A stretch of DNA of 64,000 bases from Conexibacter arvalis. GTDB taxonomy: Bacteria; Actinomycetota; Thermoleophilia; Solirubrobacterales; Solirubrobacteraceae. Below are positions 15,392 through 24,165 of this stretch, one piece after another. Location: assembly GCF_014199525.1 (NCBI RefSeq), contig NZ_JACHNU010000002.1:540147-604146 (forward strand), written 5' to 3'. The notes below the pieces were generated by a model, which saw only the letters and a program-made list of their open reading frames with translations, was not told where the DNA came from and ran no database searches. Numbering within the stretch: position 1 is the first letter of the stretch; each line of letters begins with the position of its first letter. The position numbers were made by a program, and so were the translations under genes.

Positions 15392-15466
15392 CGCGTCCAC
15401 CTCCTCGCTTTCGACGAGTCTACCCACAGTGCGCCGGTTTCGAGTGTGGAACCGGCGTGAGCGGCA

Positions 15467-16117
15467 TCACGCCTCGAGCATCTCTTGACAGATCCACAGC
15501 GCCTCGTCGACGTGGACGGCCGGGACGCCGTCGACGTCGACCGCGTACAAGAGCAGCCGTCGCGACGCCTTCCTCACCGCCCGCTCCGGCGCCACGTCGC
15601 CGAACAGCAGCGCGACCGGTCCGCGCTCGTCGCCGACGACGATCCGACCGGGCGGCAGCGACGGCGCGCCGTCGTCGCTGCCCAGCCGCTCCGCCTCACC
15701 GCTCAGCCGCAGGCCGAGCGTCCCCACGACCGCGTCGGCGTCGACCGCCACGACCGGGACGCCGGTCTCCAGCACCGCGATCGTCAGCGCATCCTCCAGC
15801 TTGCCCCGCGACGGCAGGCCGCCGCGCAGCAGCCGCTCGACCGCGACCGCCTCGATCGGCGTCCGCGTCACGTCCGGGTCGAGGCCGATGTGGCGGAAGA
15901 AGACCCGGTACGCGTGCGGGATCGGCCACTGGCGCAGCACCAGCCCATCTCCGCCGCGGAAGCGGTCGGCCAGCAGCGCCAGCCGCTCTCTCGTCCCGCG
16001 CGGGCTGCGCGCCAGCGGCTTCTCGGCCGCGACCTCGAGCAGCGTCAGCCCCAGCTGCGGGAACTCCTCCCGCAGACGCTCGGAGACCCATCCGGGACGT
16101 GACGCCGGCTCGCTCAC
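15467..16117 (-). CDS. B3/B4 domain-containing protein (phenylalanyl-tRNA synthetase beta-like fold)
   Basis: This is a 216-residue protein that reads as a stand-alone B3/B4 domain: FRHIGLDPDVTRTPIEAVAVERLLRGG and the following SRGKLEDALTIAVLETGVPV are typical. Stand-alone B3/B4 proteins are thought to bind or edit mischarged aminoacyl-tRNA or similar ligands; the function is poorly known. The GTG at 16117 overlaps the upstream thioredoxin-fold gene stop in a GTGA arrangement, placing it at the far end of the Mce/MMPL operon. Nothing in the sequence explains that association. Confidence 0.75.
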   Translation of the reverse strand: MSEPASRPGWVSERLREEFPQLGLTLLEVAAEKPLARSPRGTRERLALLADRFRGGDGLVLRQWPIPHAYRVFFRHIGLDPDVTRTPIEAVAVERLLRGGLPSRGKLEDALTIAVLETGVPVVAVDADAVVGTLGLRLSGEAERLGSDDGAPSLPPGRIVVGDERGPVALLFGDVAPERAVRKASRRLLLYAVDVDGVPAVHVDEALWICQEMLEA

Positions 16118-16779
16118 GTCCGGCTTCTCACCAGCTCCCGGACCTTGGCCGCCAGCCTCGCCGGCGTCGCCACCTGGTCGCCGAGCGCTGTCTCCAACAC
16201 CTCTCCGCCTCTGTGGGCGAGCACGACCGTCGGGCAGATCGCGACCGCGTAGAGGTTGGCGACGGCGCCGTCGCGGTCCTGCGCCAGCGGGAAGCTCCAG
16301 CCATGCTCGCGCGCGAGCTTGCGGAACTCGTCGCGGTCGCCCTTGATCCCGACCGCGGCGAAGCCGACCTGCGGGAAGCGGGCGGCGACCTCCTCCATCG
16401 CGTCGAGCTCGCGGACGCACTTGCCGGCGCCGGCGGTCAGGAAGGCGAGCACGACCGGCCCTCGCTCCTGCAGCGTGCAGATGTTCAGCGCCCGCGGATC
16501 GGTCACCTCGCACGCCGGCGTGTTGCCGGCCTCGCCCTGGTTCGCTCTGCGGGCGACGTTGGCGTCGCCCTCGAGGTCGCTCGCGACCAGCGGCGCGGCG
16601 AACGGCAGCAGCTGCTCGCCGGCCTGCAGCCCGGTCGAGCCGGGTCCCTCCGTCCGCAGCGTGTTGAGCGAGATGTAGGCGACGACGATCAGCGCGACGA
16701 CGCCGACCATCCAGCCGTACCTGCCCGACGACGGCCGCGCGGACGGCGGCGGGCCCGGGCGCTGCTCGGCTCCCGTCAT
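16114..16779 (-). CDS. membrane-anchored thioredoxin-fold (TlpA/AhpC-like) protein lacking the first active-site Cys
   Basis: This is a 221-residue protein with a Pro-rich cytoplasmic start, one membrane helix (about residues 24-42) and an extracytoplasmic thioredoxin fold. The strand VVLAFLTAG is followed by AGKC where redox-active TlpA/ResA proteins have CxxC, so only the second Cys is present. The cis-Pro region (ICPTVVLAHRGG) is intact. Two further cysteines lie before the fold (TPACEV and NICTL). It overlaps the MMPL gene stop (ATGA), so it belongs to the lipid-transport operon. It may act through a non-standard Cys pair or as a non-redox binding domain. Confidence 0.75.
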   Translation of the reverse strand: MTGAEQRPGPPPSARPSSGRYGWMVGVVALIVVAYISLNTLRTEGPGSTGLQAGEQLLPFAAPLVASDLEGDANVARRANQGEAGNTPACEVTDPRALNICTLQERGPVVLAFLTAGAGKCVRELDAMEEVAARFPQVGFAAVGIKGDRDEFRKLAREHGWSFPLAQDRDGAVANLYAVAICPTVVLAHRGGEVLETALGDQVATPARLAAKVRELVRSRT

Positions 16780-19484
16780 GCGACCGGGGCGTCGGCCCCG
16801 TCCGGCGCCGCGCGACCGCCGCGGCCGCGCGGGCGCGGGAGCCGCGTGGCGAGGCGGGCGAAGACGCCCCGCTCGGCCAGCACGAGCACCGACGGCAGCA
16901 CGATCAGCACGCCGATCAGCGAGACGGCGAGGTCGACGACGGTGACGATCCCGAAGTCGCGCAGCATGCGGATGTCTGAGAGGGCGAGCACGCCGAAGCC
17001 GGCGATCGCGGTCACGCCCGAGGCGACGACGGCGCGGCCGGTCGAGCGGTAGGTGCGGGCGAGCGCCTCCGGCGTCGCGTGGCCGGCGGCGCGCTCCTGG
17101 CGGAAGCGCTCCGACAGCAGCACGCTGAACTCGGTCGAGATCGCGATCACGAGCGCGCCGAGCGTCGCCGACATCGGGTTGAGCGGCACGCCGGTCAGGA
17201 ACAGCACGAGCGCCGACCAGCCGGTCGCGAGCGCGATCGGCAGCAGCGGCACGAGCGCCCGCTCGGCGCGCCGGAAGACGGCCAGCAGCACCGCGGCGAC
17301 GGCGAGCAGGCCGAGCACGACGGTCAGCAGCCGGCGCTCCGGCGAGGAGAGCTCGGCGTTCGCCTGCGCGGTCACGACCGGCAGCCCGGCGAGCTGCGCC
17401 TCGACGCCCTTCGGCGGGTCGAGCTCCGCGCGCATCGCCTCGACGACGCGCTGCTGCTCGTCGAGCGGCATCAGTCTGATGCCGAAGGCGAGCGTCGCCG
17501 CCTCGCGGTCGGGCCGCAGGACGGCCGAGGCGAAATACGCGGGGACGGCGTCGAGCAGCGTGTCGATCTGCTCCTGCGTCCCGGTTCTGCCGCCGGCGAA
17601 CAGATCCGGCAGCGACAGCGCCGGGCAGATTCTCGCCTGCGCGCAGCCCTTGCGCTCGTCGTAGCCGAGCCGTCTCAGCACCCGCTGCTGGTAGTCGCCC
17701 ATCCACGCGACGACCTGCGGCGTCGCGACGTCGTCGCCGCGCACGACGACGTCGATCTCGCCCGAGGAGTTGGTCGCCTCCTGCAGCGCGGTCAGGTCGG
17801 CGAGCGCCGGCAGCTCGGCGGGCACGAGCTTCGTCAGGTCGGAGACGACCTCCTTCTGCGTCTCCGCCGCCCAGCCGAGCGCCGCCAGCGCGAGCGCCGC
17901 CGCCAGCACGCGGCCGGGCCGGCGCAGCGACGCGCCGAGGATCGCCCGCGGCGAGGCGATCCGGCCGACCGCCCGGCCGACCGCGCGCAGCGGGGGCACT
18001 GCGGCGAGCGCGCGTCCCGCGCCGGCGAGCAGCTCGCGCGCCCCGGCCGCGGAGGCGCGCAGCGCGCCGGCGAGGGCCGCGAGGGCGCGGAAGCTGCGAT
18101 GACCGCCTCGCCGCCCGGCGAGCGCGCGCGCAGCCGAGCCGGCGGTCAGCGTGACGGCGAAGGCGAGCGCGACGCCGATCACGAGCAGCAGTCCGAAGCC
18201 GCGCACCATCGGCACCGGCGACAGCAGCAGCACGAGGAAGCCGGTCGCGGTCGCGAGCGCAGCCGTCGCGATCGTCGGCGCGCCGACCCGCGCGGCGCGC
18301 ACGACCGCCTCAGCTCCGTCCGCGCCGGCGGCCGCCTCCTCCTCGATCCGCGACTGGAACTGGATCGCGTAGTCGACGGCGAGGCCGATCAGCACCGGCA
18401 GCACGGCGATCGACGCCATCGTCAGCTCGACGCCGGCGAGCCGCATCAGGCCGAAGGTCAGGCCGGCCGCCGCCAGCGCGATCGCGAGCGGCAGCAGCCG
18501 CAGGCGACCGCGGAAGACGAGCAGCAGCACGAGCGCCATCGCGACGACCGCGCCGCCGAGCAGCAGCGCGATCTCGCCGGTCAGCGTCCCGGCCAGCGCC
18601 TCGACGACGACCGGCACGCCGGAGACGGTGTAGGTGCCGCCGTGGCCGAGTCTGAACATCGGCATCGCGACGGCCTCGCGCACCAGCTCGATCGCGCGCC
18701 GCCGCTCGGAGGCCGAGAGGTCGGGGCGCAGTCTGACCTGGATCAGCGCGGCGTCGCGGCTCGGGAAGAGGAAGGCGAAGCGCGATTTCGGCACGTCGGC
18801 GCCGCGGGCGGCGTCGAAGACGATCTGCGAGACGAAGCCGGGGTCGTCGAGCTGCGGCGCGGCGCGCAGGCCGTTCATCGCCGCCAGTCTCTGGAGGTAG
18901 CTCCACGACTGGCTTTCGGAGGCTCTCGCCGCGCGCTCGCCGGCCGCGCGCTGCGCCGCTCGGTCGAGCCCCTGCCGCCGCGCCGCTCTCACCGCTTCGG
19001 CGCGTGCCTTCTCGGAGCGCGCGGCGGCCGCGTCGAGCTCGTCGAGGATCACCTGCTGGAGCGCGGTGGCCGCCTCGTTGAGGAAGGTTCCGGGGCCGTA
19101 GACGACCCGTACGGGCTTCAGCTCGGCCAGCTCGGCGCAGGGGCTGCTCGCGCCGCCGTACGGTCTTGCGCCCGAGGGCACGTTGCCGCCGAGGCAGCCC
19201 TCGAGCCGGATGACGGTGCGCAGGTCCTCGGTCAGCACGAGGTCAGCGACCCGCTCTCTGACGAGGACCATGATCGCGTCGTCGCCGAAGTCGCGGTGGA
19301 AGTCGGCGGTCGCGCGGCCGGCGTCGGAGGAGCGGCTGGCGAACGAGTCGGCGCTCGTGCTCGCCTGCAGTCCGAGCGCGAGCGCACCGCCGCCGAGCGC
19401 GAGTGCGACCACGGCGATCAGGGTGACGACGGGCCGGCCGGCGGCGGCCCGTGCGATGCGCTCGAAGCCTCCTCGCAACGGCAC
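16776..19484 (-). CDS. MMPL/RND-family lipid transporter
   Basis: This is a 902-residue inner-membrane transporter of the RND superfamily, MMPL branch (hopanoid transporter HpnN is a relative). It has a first membrane helix, a large extracytoplasmic loop (about residues 40-290), a block of five to six helices (about 300-460), a second large loop and a second helix block near the C-terminus. Helix segments such as AVLPVLIGLAVDYAIQFQSR and the repeat ALVIAISTEFSVLLSERFR carry the proton-relay Asp/Glu positions of the family. It sits 82 bases after the last Mce gene, so it probably moves a lipid in the same system. The start is GTG at 19484. Confidence 0.9.
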   Translation of the reverse strand: MPLRGGFERIARAAAGRPVVTLIAVVALALGGGALALGLQASTSADSFASRSSDAGRATADFHRDFGDDAIMVLVRERVADLVLTEDLRTVIRLEGCLGGNVPSGARPYGGASSPCAELAELKPVRVVYGPGTFLNEAATALQQVILDELDAAAARSEKARAEAVRAARRQGLDRAAQRAAGERAARASESQSWSYLQRLAAMNGLRAAPQLDDPGFVSQIVFDAARGADVPKSRFAFLFPSRDAALIQVRLRPDLSASERRRAIELVREAVAMPMFRLGHGGTYTVSGVPVVVEALAGTLTGEIALLLGGAVVAMALVLLLVFRGRLRLLPLAIALAAAGLTFGLMRLAGVELTMASIAVLPVLIGLAVDYAIQFQSRIEEEAAAGADGAEAVVRAARVGAPTIATAALATATGFLVLLLSPVPMVRGFGLLLVIGVALAFAVTLTAGSAARALAGRRGGHRSFRALAALAGALRASAAGARELLAGAGRALAAVPPLRAVGRAVGRIASPRAILGASLRRPGRVLAAALALAALGWAAETQKEVVSDLTKLVPAELPALADLTALQEATNSSGEIDVVVRGDDVATPQVVAWMGDYQQRVLRRLGYDERKGCAQARICPALSLPDLFAGGRTGTQEQIDTLLDAVPAYFASAVLRPDREAATLAFGIRLMPLDEQQRVVEAMRAELDPPKGVEAQLAGLPVVTAQANAELSSPERRLLTVVLGLLAVAAVLLAVFRRAERALVPLLPIALATGWSALVLFLTGVPLNPMSATLGALVIAISTEFSVLLSERFRQERAAGHATPEALARTYRSTGRAVVASGVTAIAGFGVLALSDIRMLRDFGIVTVVDLAVSLIGVLIVLPSVLVLAERGVFARLATRLPRPRGRGGRAAPDGADAPVA

Positions 19485-19566
19485 GATCAGGCGACGGTAG
19501 CGCGCGGACGGGCGGCGCGCGCCGCCGGGACGTGCGCCGCTTCCGGCCGGCAGGCCGCCCGCCGGC

Positions 19567-21120
19567 TCATCTGCCCGACGCGGGCGGCTCCGCGATCACG
19601 TGCGGGAAGTCGCCGCTTCTGAAGCCCGGGAAGCTGCCCTGCGCGCGGCAGGCGGTGGCCGGGACGTTTCGGTAGTCGCCGACGGTGAATCTGCCGCTCG
19701 CGTCTCTGTCGAAGCGGAACGCGATCATTCTGATGAACTCGATCGCGCTGGAGCTGATGCCGCCGATGATGTTCGGGAGGTCCTCGGGCAGGTTCGGGAT
19801 CGGCCGCAGCCCGGTTGCGCACTGGCGCTGCTCGAAGGTCGTCTGGCCCTGGCGGCGGGCCGTCGGGCCGCTCGTTCCCGGTGCGCGGTAGGCGTTCGGC
19901 CGGTTGTACGCGAGCCGGTTCGGATAGGTCGCCAGCGACTCCGGCGTCGCGCCCGCGAGGCCGCGCATCCAGCCGACCCCGCCGATTGGACCGCCGATGC
20001 CCGGCGCACCATTGGTCGCGGCGGCGAAGTTGCCGAAGAAGGCGTCGATCTCCGGCAGGTAGTCGCCGATGAACGCCAGCACCGGGTTGAAGGTGCGGGT
20101 GAACGGGCCGAGCTGGGCGAGCGCCGGCCGCAGGTCGTCGAGGAATCTCGAGAAGGCCGGCAGACCTCTGTAGGAGGCGGTGATCAGCGGACCGAGGTCG
20201 ACGAAGAAGTCGCGGAAGGGCGGGGCCAGCCGCGACAGCGACTGCAGCGTCGGGCTCAGCTCGCGCGCGACCGGCCGCATCTGCGTGACGAGCGGATCGG
20301 TGTCGCGGGCGAATCTGTCGAGCCGCTCGACCGTCGCCTTCGACTCCATCTCGAAGGTCGGCAGCACGCGGAAGATCTCCTGGAGCGACTCGTTGCGCTC
20401 CGCGAGCGTGCCGAAGACGGCGTTCGAGTTGCGGATCAGCCCGGTCAGCTGGTCCTGGCGCTCGCTCAGCGCGCCGAAGACGTCGCCGGTGTTTCTGAAC
20501 AGCGCCCGGACCGCCGGAGCCTGGCGGTTGGCGATCTCGACGAGGTCGTTCGTCTCGCTCGCGAACGGCGCGAGGTTGCCGAGCGCGTCGTTGAACGCCT
20601 GCCCCCGTCCTCTCAGGCCGGCCGCCTGCGCCTGCATCCAGACCTGGAAGGCGTGGCGGGTGGGCTCGTCGAGCGAGCGGAAGATCTCGTCGAGTTCGAC
20701 CGTTCTCTGCACCTGGCCGGTCGGCAGTTTCCCGCCCTCCGGCAGCAGCCCGCCGCGCTTGTCGCCGGGGGTCAGCTCGACGTAGGTCTCGCCGAGCAGC
20801 GTCTTCTGGCGCAGGATCGCGCGCGTGTCCTTCGGGATCGGCGCGTAGCGCTCGTTGAGCTCGATCGTCGCGTCGGTCGTCTCGCCGGGGCCGAGCTCGA
20901 GCTTGACGACCTTGCCGACCGGCACGCCGGAGATGCGCACGTCGGCCTGCTGCGCGAGCTGGGTCGCCTCGGGGAAGTACGCGTGGAACTGGTAGCCCTT
21001 CGGCTTCAGCGGCACCGCGCCGCCGAACGAGATCCACAGATAGAGAAGCAGCCCGAAGCACGACAGGGCGAAGCCCGCCATGACGAGGATGCGGCCGAGT
21101 GTCGGAGCTTGCTTCTGCAT
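19567..21120 (-). CDS. Mce-family lipid-transfer protein, sixth in operon
   Basis: This is a 517-residue protein with one N-terminal membrane helix (about residues 10-32) and an MlaD domain (about 40-115, containing VRISGVPVGKVVKLELG). A long helical region to about residue 340 would form the needle or barrel of a Mce hexamer. The C-terminal part is Pro/Asn-rich with two widely spaced Cys. It corresponds in position to MceF. It starts one base after the preceding mce stop, so translation is coupled. No lipobox is seen. Several arginines are AGA, for example in LDRF. Confidence 0.9.
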   Translation of the reverse strand: MQKQAPTLGRILVMAGFALSCFGLLLYLWISFGGAVPLKPKGYQFHAYFPEATQLAQQADVRISGVPVGKVVKLELGPGETTDATIELNERYAPIPKDTRAILRQKTLLGETYVELTPGDKRGGLLPEGGKLPTGQVQRTVELDEIFRSLDEPTRHAFQVWMQAQAAGLRGRGQAFNDALGNLAPFASETNDLVEIANRQAPAVRALFRNTGDVFGALSERQDQLTGLIRNSNAVFGTLAERNESLQEIFRVLPTFEMESKATVERLDRFARDTDPLVTQMRPVARELSPTLQSLSRLAPPFRDFFVDLGPLITASYRGLPAFSRFLDDLRPALAQLGPFTRTFNPVLAFIGDYLPEIDAFFGNFAAATNGAPGIGGPIGGVGWMRGLAGATPESLATYPNRLAYNRPNAYRAPGTSGPTARRQGQTTFEQRQCATGLRPIPNLPEDLPNIIGGISSSAIEFIRMIAFRFDRDASGRFTVGDYRNVPATACRAQGSFPGFRSGDFPHVIAEPPASGR

Positions 21121-21121
21121 C

Positions 21122-22471
21122 TCAGGGTATCTCCGGCGGCTTGGGGCACATCGTCGAGTTGTCCGGGAAGTTCGACAGCTGCGCGGCCAGCGTCAGCGCG
21201 GCGGCCTCGGGGATGTCGCCGCCCTTGACGCCCGCGACGGCGACGCCGGCGCTGCACGTGACGTAGAGGTTCGCGCGCAGCATCGCGCCCATCGCGTCCT
21301 GGGTCGAAGTCGCGGAGTTCGCGAGGTGGCCGAGCCACGTCAGGTAGAAGAGATAGCTCTCGGTCGTCCCGCTGTTCGGCCGGTAGGCGAGCGCGTTGAA
21401 GAATCTGTTGAAGATCGCGAAGCCGGTCGTCAGCTGCGGCGTCGCGGCCGCGAGCTGCCGCGCCGCCGGGCGGAGCGTCGTGATGACCGGCGTCGCCTCC
21501 CGCGTGAACGGGCGGATCTGGTCGCGGACGATCGGCGTCGTCTCCGTCAGGAACGGGCGGGTCGCTCTCAGCGCGGGGCCGAGGTTGCGGGCGAACGGCC
21601 GCAGCGCCTCGAGTGCCGGGCCCGCCTCGCCGGCGAACTCGCCGGCCGCCTCCAGCGCGCTCTTCGTCTGCTGGAGCGTGCCGGGCAGCGCGGCGAGCGT
21701 CTGCTCGATGTTCGCGCCCTGGTCGGCGAAGCGGCGCAGCGCCGCCTGCGATGCGTCGACGAACCGCGTCAGCTCGCGGTTGTTTCTGCCGAGCGCCTGC
21801 GTGAACTTGCCGAAGTTCGTGATCGCGCGTCTGATGTGTCTGCGGCGCTCGATCAGCAGCTCCGACGCCCGCTTCCCGTCTCGGGCGAGCGGGTCGAACA
21901 TGCGGAACGCCTGCGCCAGCTCCTCGCCGTTGCCCTCGAGGCCGATCGCGGCGCCGTTCAGCAGCAGCTGCAGGTAGGCGCGCGTGTCGCGGTCGAGGAC
22001 GGCGAGCAGCTCGTCGAGGTTGACGTCGGGCAGCGTCTGCGAGACCGGGATCGTGTAGCCCTCCTCGACCGGTCCGCGGCCGTCCTCCCTCGAGCCGGGG
22101 TCGAGCTCGACGACCATGTCCTTGAGGCCGGTCTTCGGCCGCAGGAGCATCGTCGCGTTCGGGTAGATCTCCTTGTATCTGTCGCTGATCCGCATCGTGA
22201 CGAGCGCGCGGCCGTTCGCCAGCTCGACGTTGGAGATCTCGCCGACCTGGACGCCGGCGATGTCGACGGTCTGCCCCTGGCCCGGCGTGATCGCCTGCGC
22301 GGTCTCGAACTCGCCCTTGATGACGAAGTCGTCTCTGCCGACGATCGGCACCCAGCCAGGGAAGTAGATCCGCTGGTGGGCGAGGATGTAGCCGCCGACT
22401 ATCGCCGCGACGACGACGAGCGCCAGGATCGCGATGAAGTCGCGCAGGTGCTTCCGGATCGCCAGCTTCAT
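21122..22471 (-). CDS. Mce-family lipid-transfer protein, fifth in operon
   Basis: This is a 449-residue protein: N-terminal membrane helix (about residues 12-32), MlaD domain (about 45-125, with VDIAGVQVGEISNVELANG), then helical segments to about residue 370 and a C-terminal piece with two Cys. In mycobacterial operons the fifth protein is often a lipoprotein; here the helix LALVVVAAIVGGYILAHQ has no lipobox, so it is a membrane-anchored type. The start overlaps the upstream stop (ATGA). It should form part of a hetero-oligomeric lipid tunnel outside the membrane. Confidence 0.9.
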   Translation of the reverse strand: MKLAIRKHLRDFIAILALVVVAAIVGGYILAHQRIYFPGWVPIVGRDDFVIKGEFETAQAITPGQGQTVDIAGVQVGEISNVELANGRALVTMRISDRYKEIYPNATMLLRPKTGLKDMVVELDPGSREDGRGPVEEGYTIPVSQTLPDVNLDELLAVLDRDTRAYLQLLLNGAAIGLEGNGEELAQAFRMFDPLARDGKRASELLIERRRHIRRAITNFGKFTQALGRNNRELTRFVDASQAALRRFADQGANIEQTLAALPGTLQQTKSALEAAGEFAGEAGPALEALRPFARNLGPALRATRPFLTETTPIVRDQIRPFTREATPVITTLRPAARQLAAATPQLTTGFAIFNRFFNALAYRPNSGTTESYLFYLTWLGHLANSATSTQDAMGAMLRANLYVTCSAGVAVAGVKGGDIPEAAALTLAAQLSNFPDNSTMCPKPPEIP

Positions 22472-24165
22472 CTGGTCTCACCCCCCGCGAGCGGGTTGAG
22501 CCGCGACAGCAGCCGCGCCCCGAGCGACGTGTTCGCGCCGGCGTTCTCGCCCGCGCCCGCGGCGGCCGGCACCGGCGCGGCCGGCGGTGTCGTCGCACCG
22601 GGCGGCAGCGGCCGTCTGTACGGCGGCGGCGTCGGAATCTGCATGTTCTGCGGCGGGGCGCCGGGGCCGGCCTGCGGGCCGTTGAGGTCGGGCTTGCGGC
22701 TCTGGTGGCAGGGCACGTCGGTCCGCACCGTCGGCGTCGTCGCCGGATAGAGCGGGCGGGTGCCGCGCGGCTGCTCGGTGTGGTTGCCGATCAGCGTGCG
22801 GACGTCGTCGGAGCCGCCGGCGGGTTTCAGGTATCTCGAGACGCCGCCGAGCACCTGCCACTCGCCGCCGCCGGCCGACGCGCGCAGGTAGGCGCCGTTG
22901 CCGTCGAAGCCCTGCCCCGCGCTCGTCATGCCGACGAGGCCGTACCAGAACTCCTTGTAGCTCTCGACGATGCTGCCGTCGGCGCGGCGGGTCGTCAGCG
23001 CGCCGTCCTGCAGGCCGACGTTGCCGGTCGGCAGGATCACCTTCGAGAAGCACTGCGAGAAGCGGTTGATCTCCGGCAGCAGTCTCAGCGACGCCGAGGT
23101 CAGTCTCGCGAGGTCGCTGGTCGTCGGCGTCAGCTCGCGCATCAGGCCCTGCAGCTCGTCGGGGCCGAGCAGCGCCCGCGTCTGCGCGATCCAGGGGAAG
23201 GAGGCGTCGACCGTCGCGGCCGTCTGCCGGACGCCCGGGAGGATCTCCTTCGCGAAGGCCCGCACCGTCGGCAGCGCGTCATCGATTCTGCGCAGCGACG
23301 CTCTCGCCGTCGACAGCGTCGCCGGCAGCAGCCGCAGCGTGTCGGAGAGCGCGCCGCTCTGGTTGGCGAATGCGGCGGCGGTGAGGTTGAGGTTGACGAT
23401 CAGGTCCTGGAGCTGGCGCTCGCTGCCCTCGAGCCCTCTCGACAACCTTCCGATCGCGGCGATCGTGCGCGCGATGTCGCGCGGGTCCTCGCCGAGCAGC
23501 GCGTCGCCGACGACGGCGGCGCCCTTCAGCGCCGGGCCCGCCGCATCGTAGGAGCGGTTTATCGCCTCCGCGCCGGTCAGCCCGCGGACCTCGGGCGGCA
23601 GCTGCTCGTCCTGCTCGGCCGTCGGCTTCGAGCTGAGCGCGGCGCCGTACTCCTTCAGCAGGATCTGCAGGTCCTCGCGCGAGTCGGACTGCAGCGCCGT
23701 CAGCAGCTCGTCGAGCTGGACCGGCGTCGAGGTCTGCGCGACGCCGATCGTCCCCCCGCTCTCGACCTCGCCGGAGCCGGGCGTGCCGGGCTTGACGTCG
23801 ACGAAGAAGTTGCCCTCGAGGAAGATGCGCGGCCGGATCTTCAGCGTCGCGTCCTCGTGGATCGGCAGTCCCTCGTCGTCGATCTCCATCTTGACGTAGG
23901 AGTAGTCGGTGTCCTTGTAGCGCCCGACCTCCTTGACCTCGCCGACGTTCACGCCGGCGATGCGGACCGGCGAGCCCGGGCGCAGGTTGTTGGCCGTCTC
24001 GAAGACCGCCGTCACCTGGTAGCCGTGCGTGAAGGGGATGTCCTTCGTGAAGGCGAGGTAGATCGGCACGATCAACGCGACGATCGCGACGAGGCCGAGC
24101 CGGAAGCGGCTCCACTGCTTGCGGCGCGTCGGCGGGACGGCGCGGCTGTCTCTTCTGCCGCTCAT
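22468..24165 (-). CDS. Mce-family lipid-transfer protein, fourth in operon, Pro-rich tail
   Basis: This is a 565-residue protein with a basic cytoplasmic start (SRAVPPTRRKQWSR), one membrane helix (about 22-40) and an MlaD domain with VRIAGVNVGEVKEVG. Long helices follow, and the last ~110 residues are Pro/Gly/Ala-rich and probably unstructured, a feature also seen in mycobacterial MceD or MceF tails. The ATG at 24165 overlaps the upstream stop (ATGA); a longer in-frame extension into the neighbour is not supported. It should be one subunit of the heterohexameric Mce complex. Confidence 0.9.
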   Translation of the reverse strand: MSGRRDSRAVPPTRRKQWSRFRLGLVAIVALIVPIYLAFTKDIPFTHGYQVTAVFETANNLRPGSPVRIAGVNVGEVKEVGRYKDTDYSYVKMEIDDEGLPIHEDATLKIRPRIFLEGNFFVDVKPGTPGSGEVESGGTIGVAQTSTPVQLDELLTALQSDSREDLQILLKEYGAALSSKPTAEQDEQLPPEVRGLTGAEAINRSYDAAGPALKGAAVVGDALLGEDPRDIARTIAAIGRLSRGLEGSERQLQDLIVNLNLTAAAFANQSGALSDTLRLLPATLSTARASLRRIDDALPTVRAFAKEILPGVRQTAATVDASFPWIAQTRALLGPDELQGLMRELTPTTSDLARLTSASLRLLPEINRFSQCFSKVILPTGNVGLQDGALTTRRADGSIVESYKEFWYGLVGMTSAGQGFDGNGAYLRASAGGGEWQVLGGVSRYLKPAGGSDDVRTLIGNHTEQPRGTRPLYPATTPTVRTDVPCHQSRKPDLNGPQAGPGAPPQNMQIPTPPPYRRPLPPGATTPPAAPVPAAAGAGENAGANTSLGARLLSRLNPLAGGETR

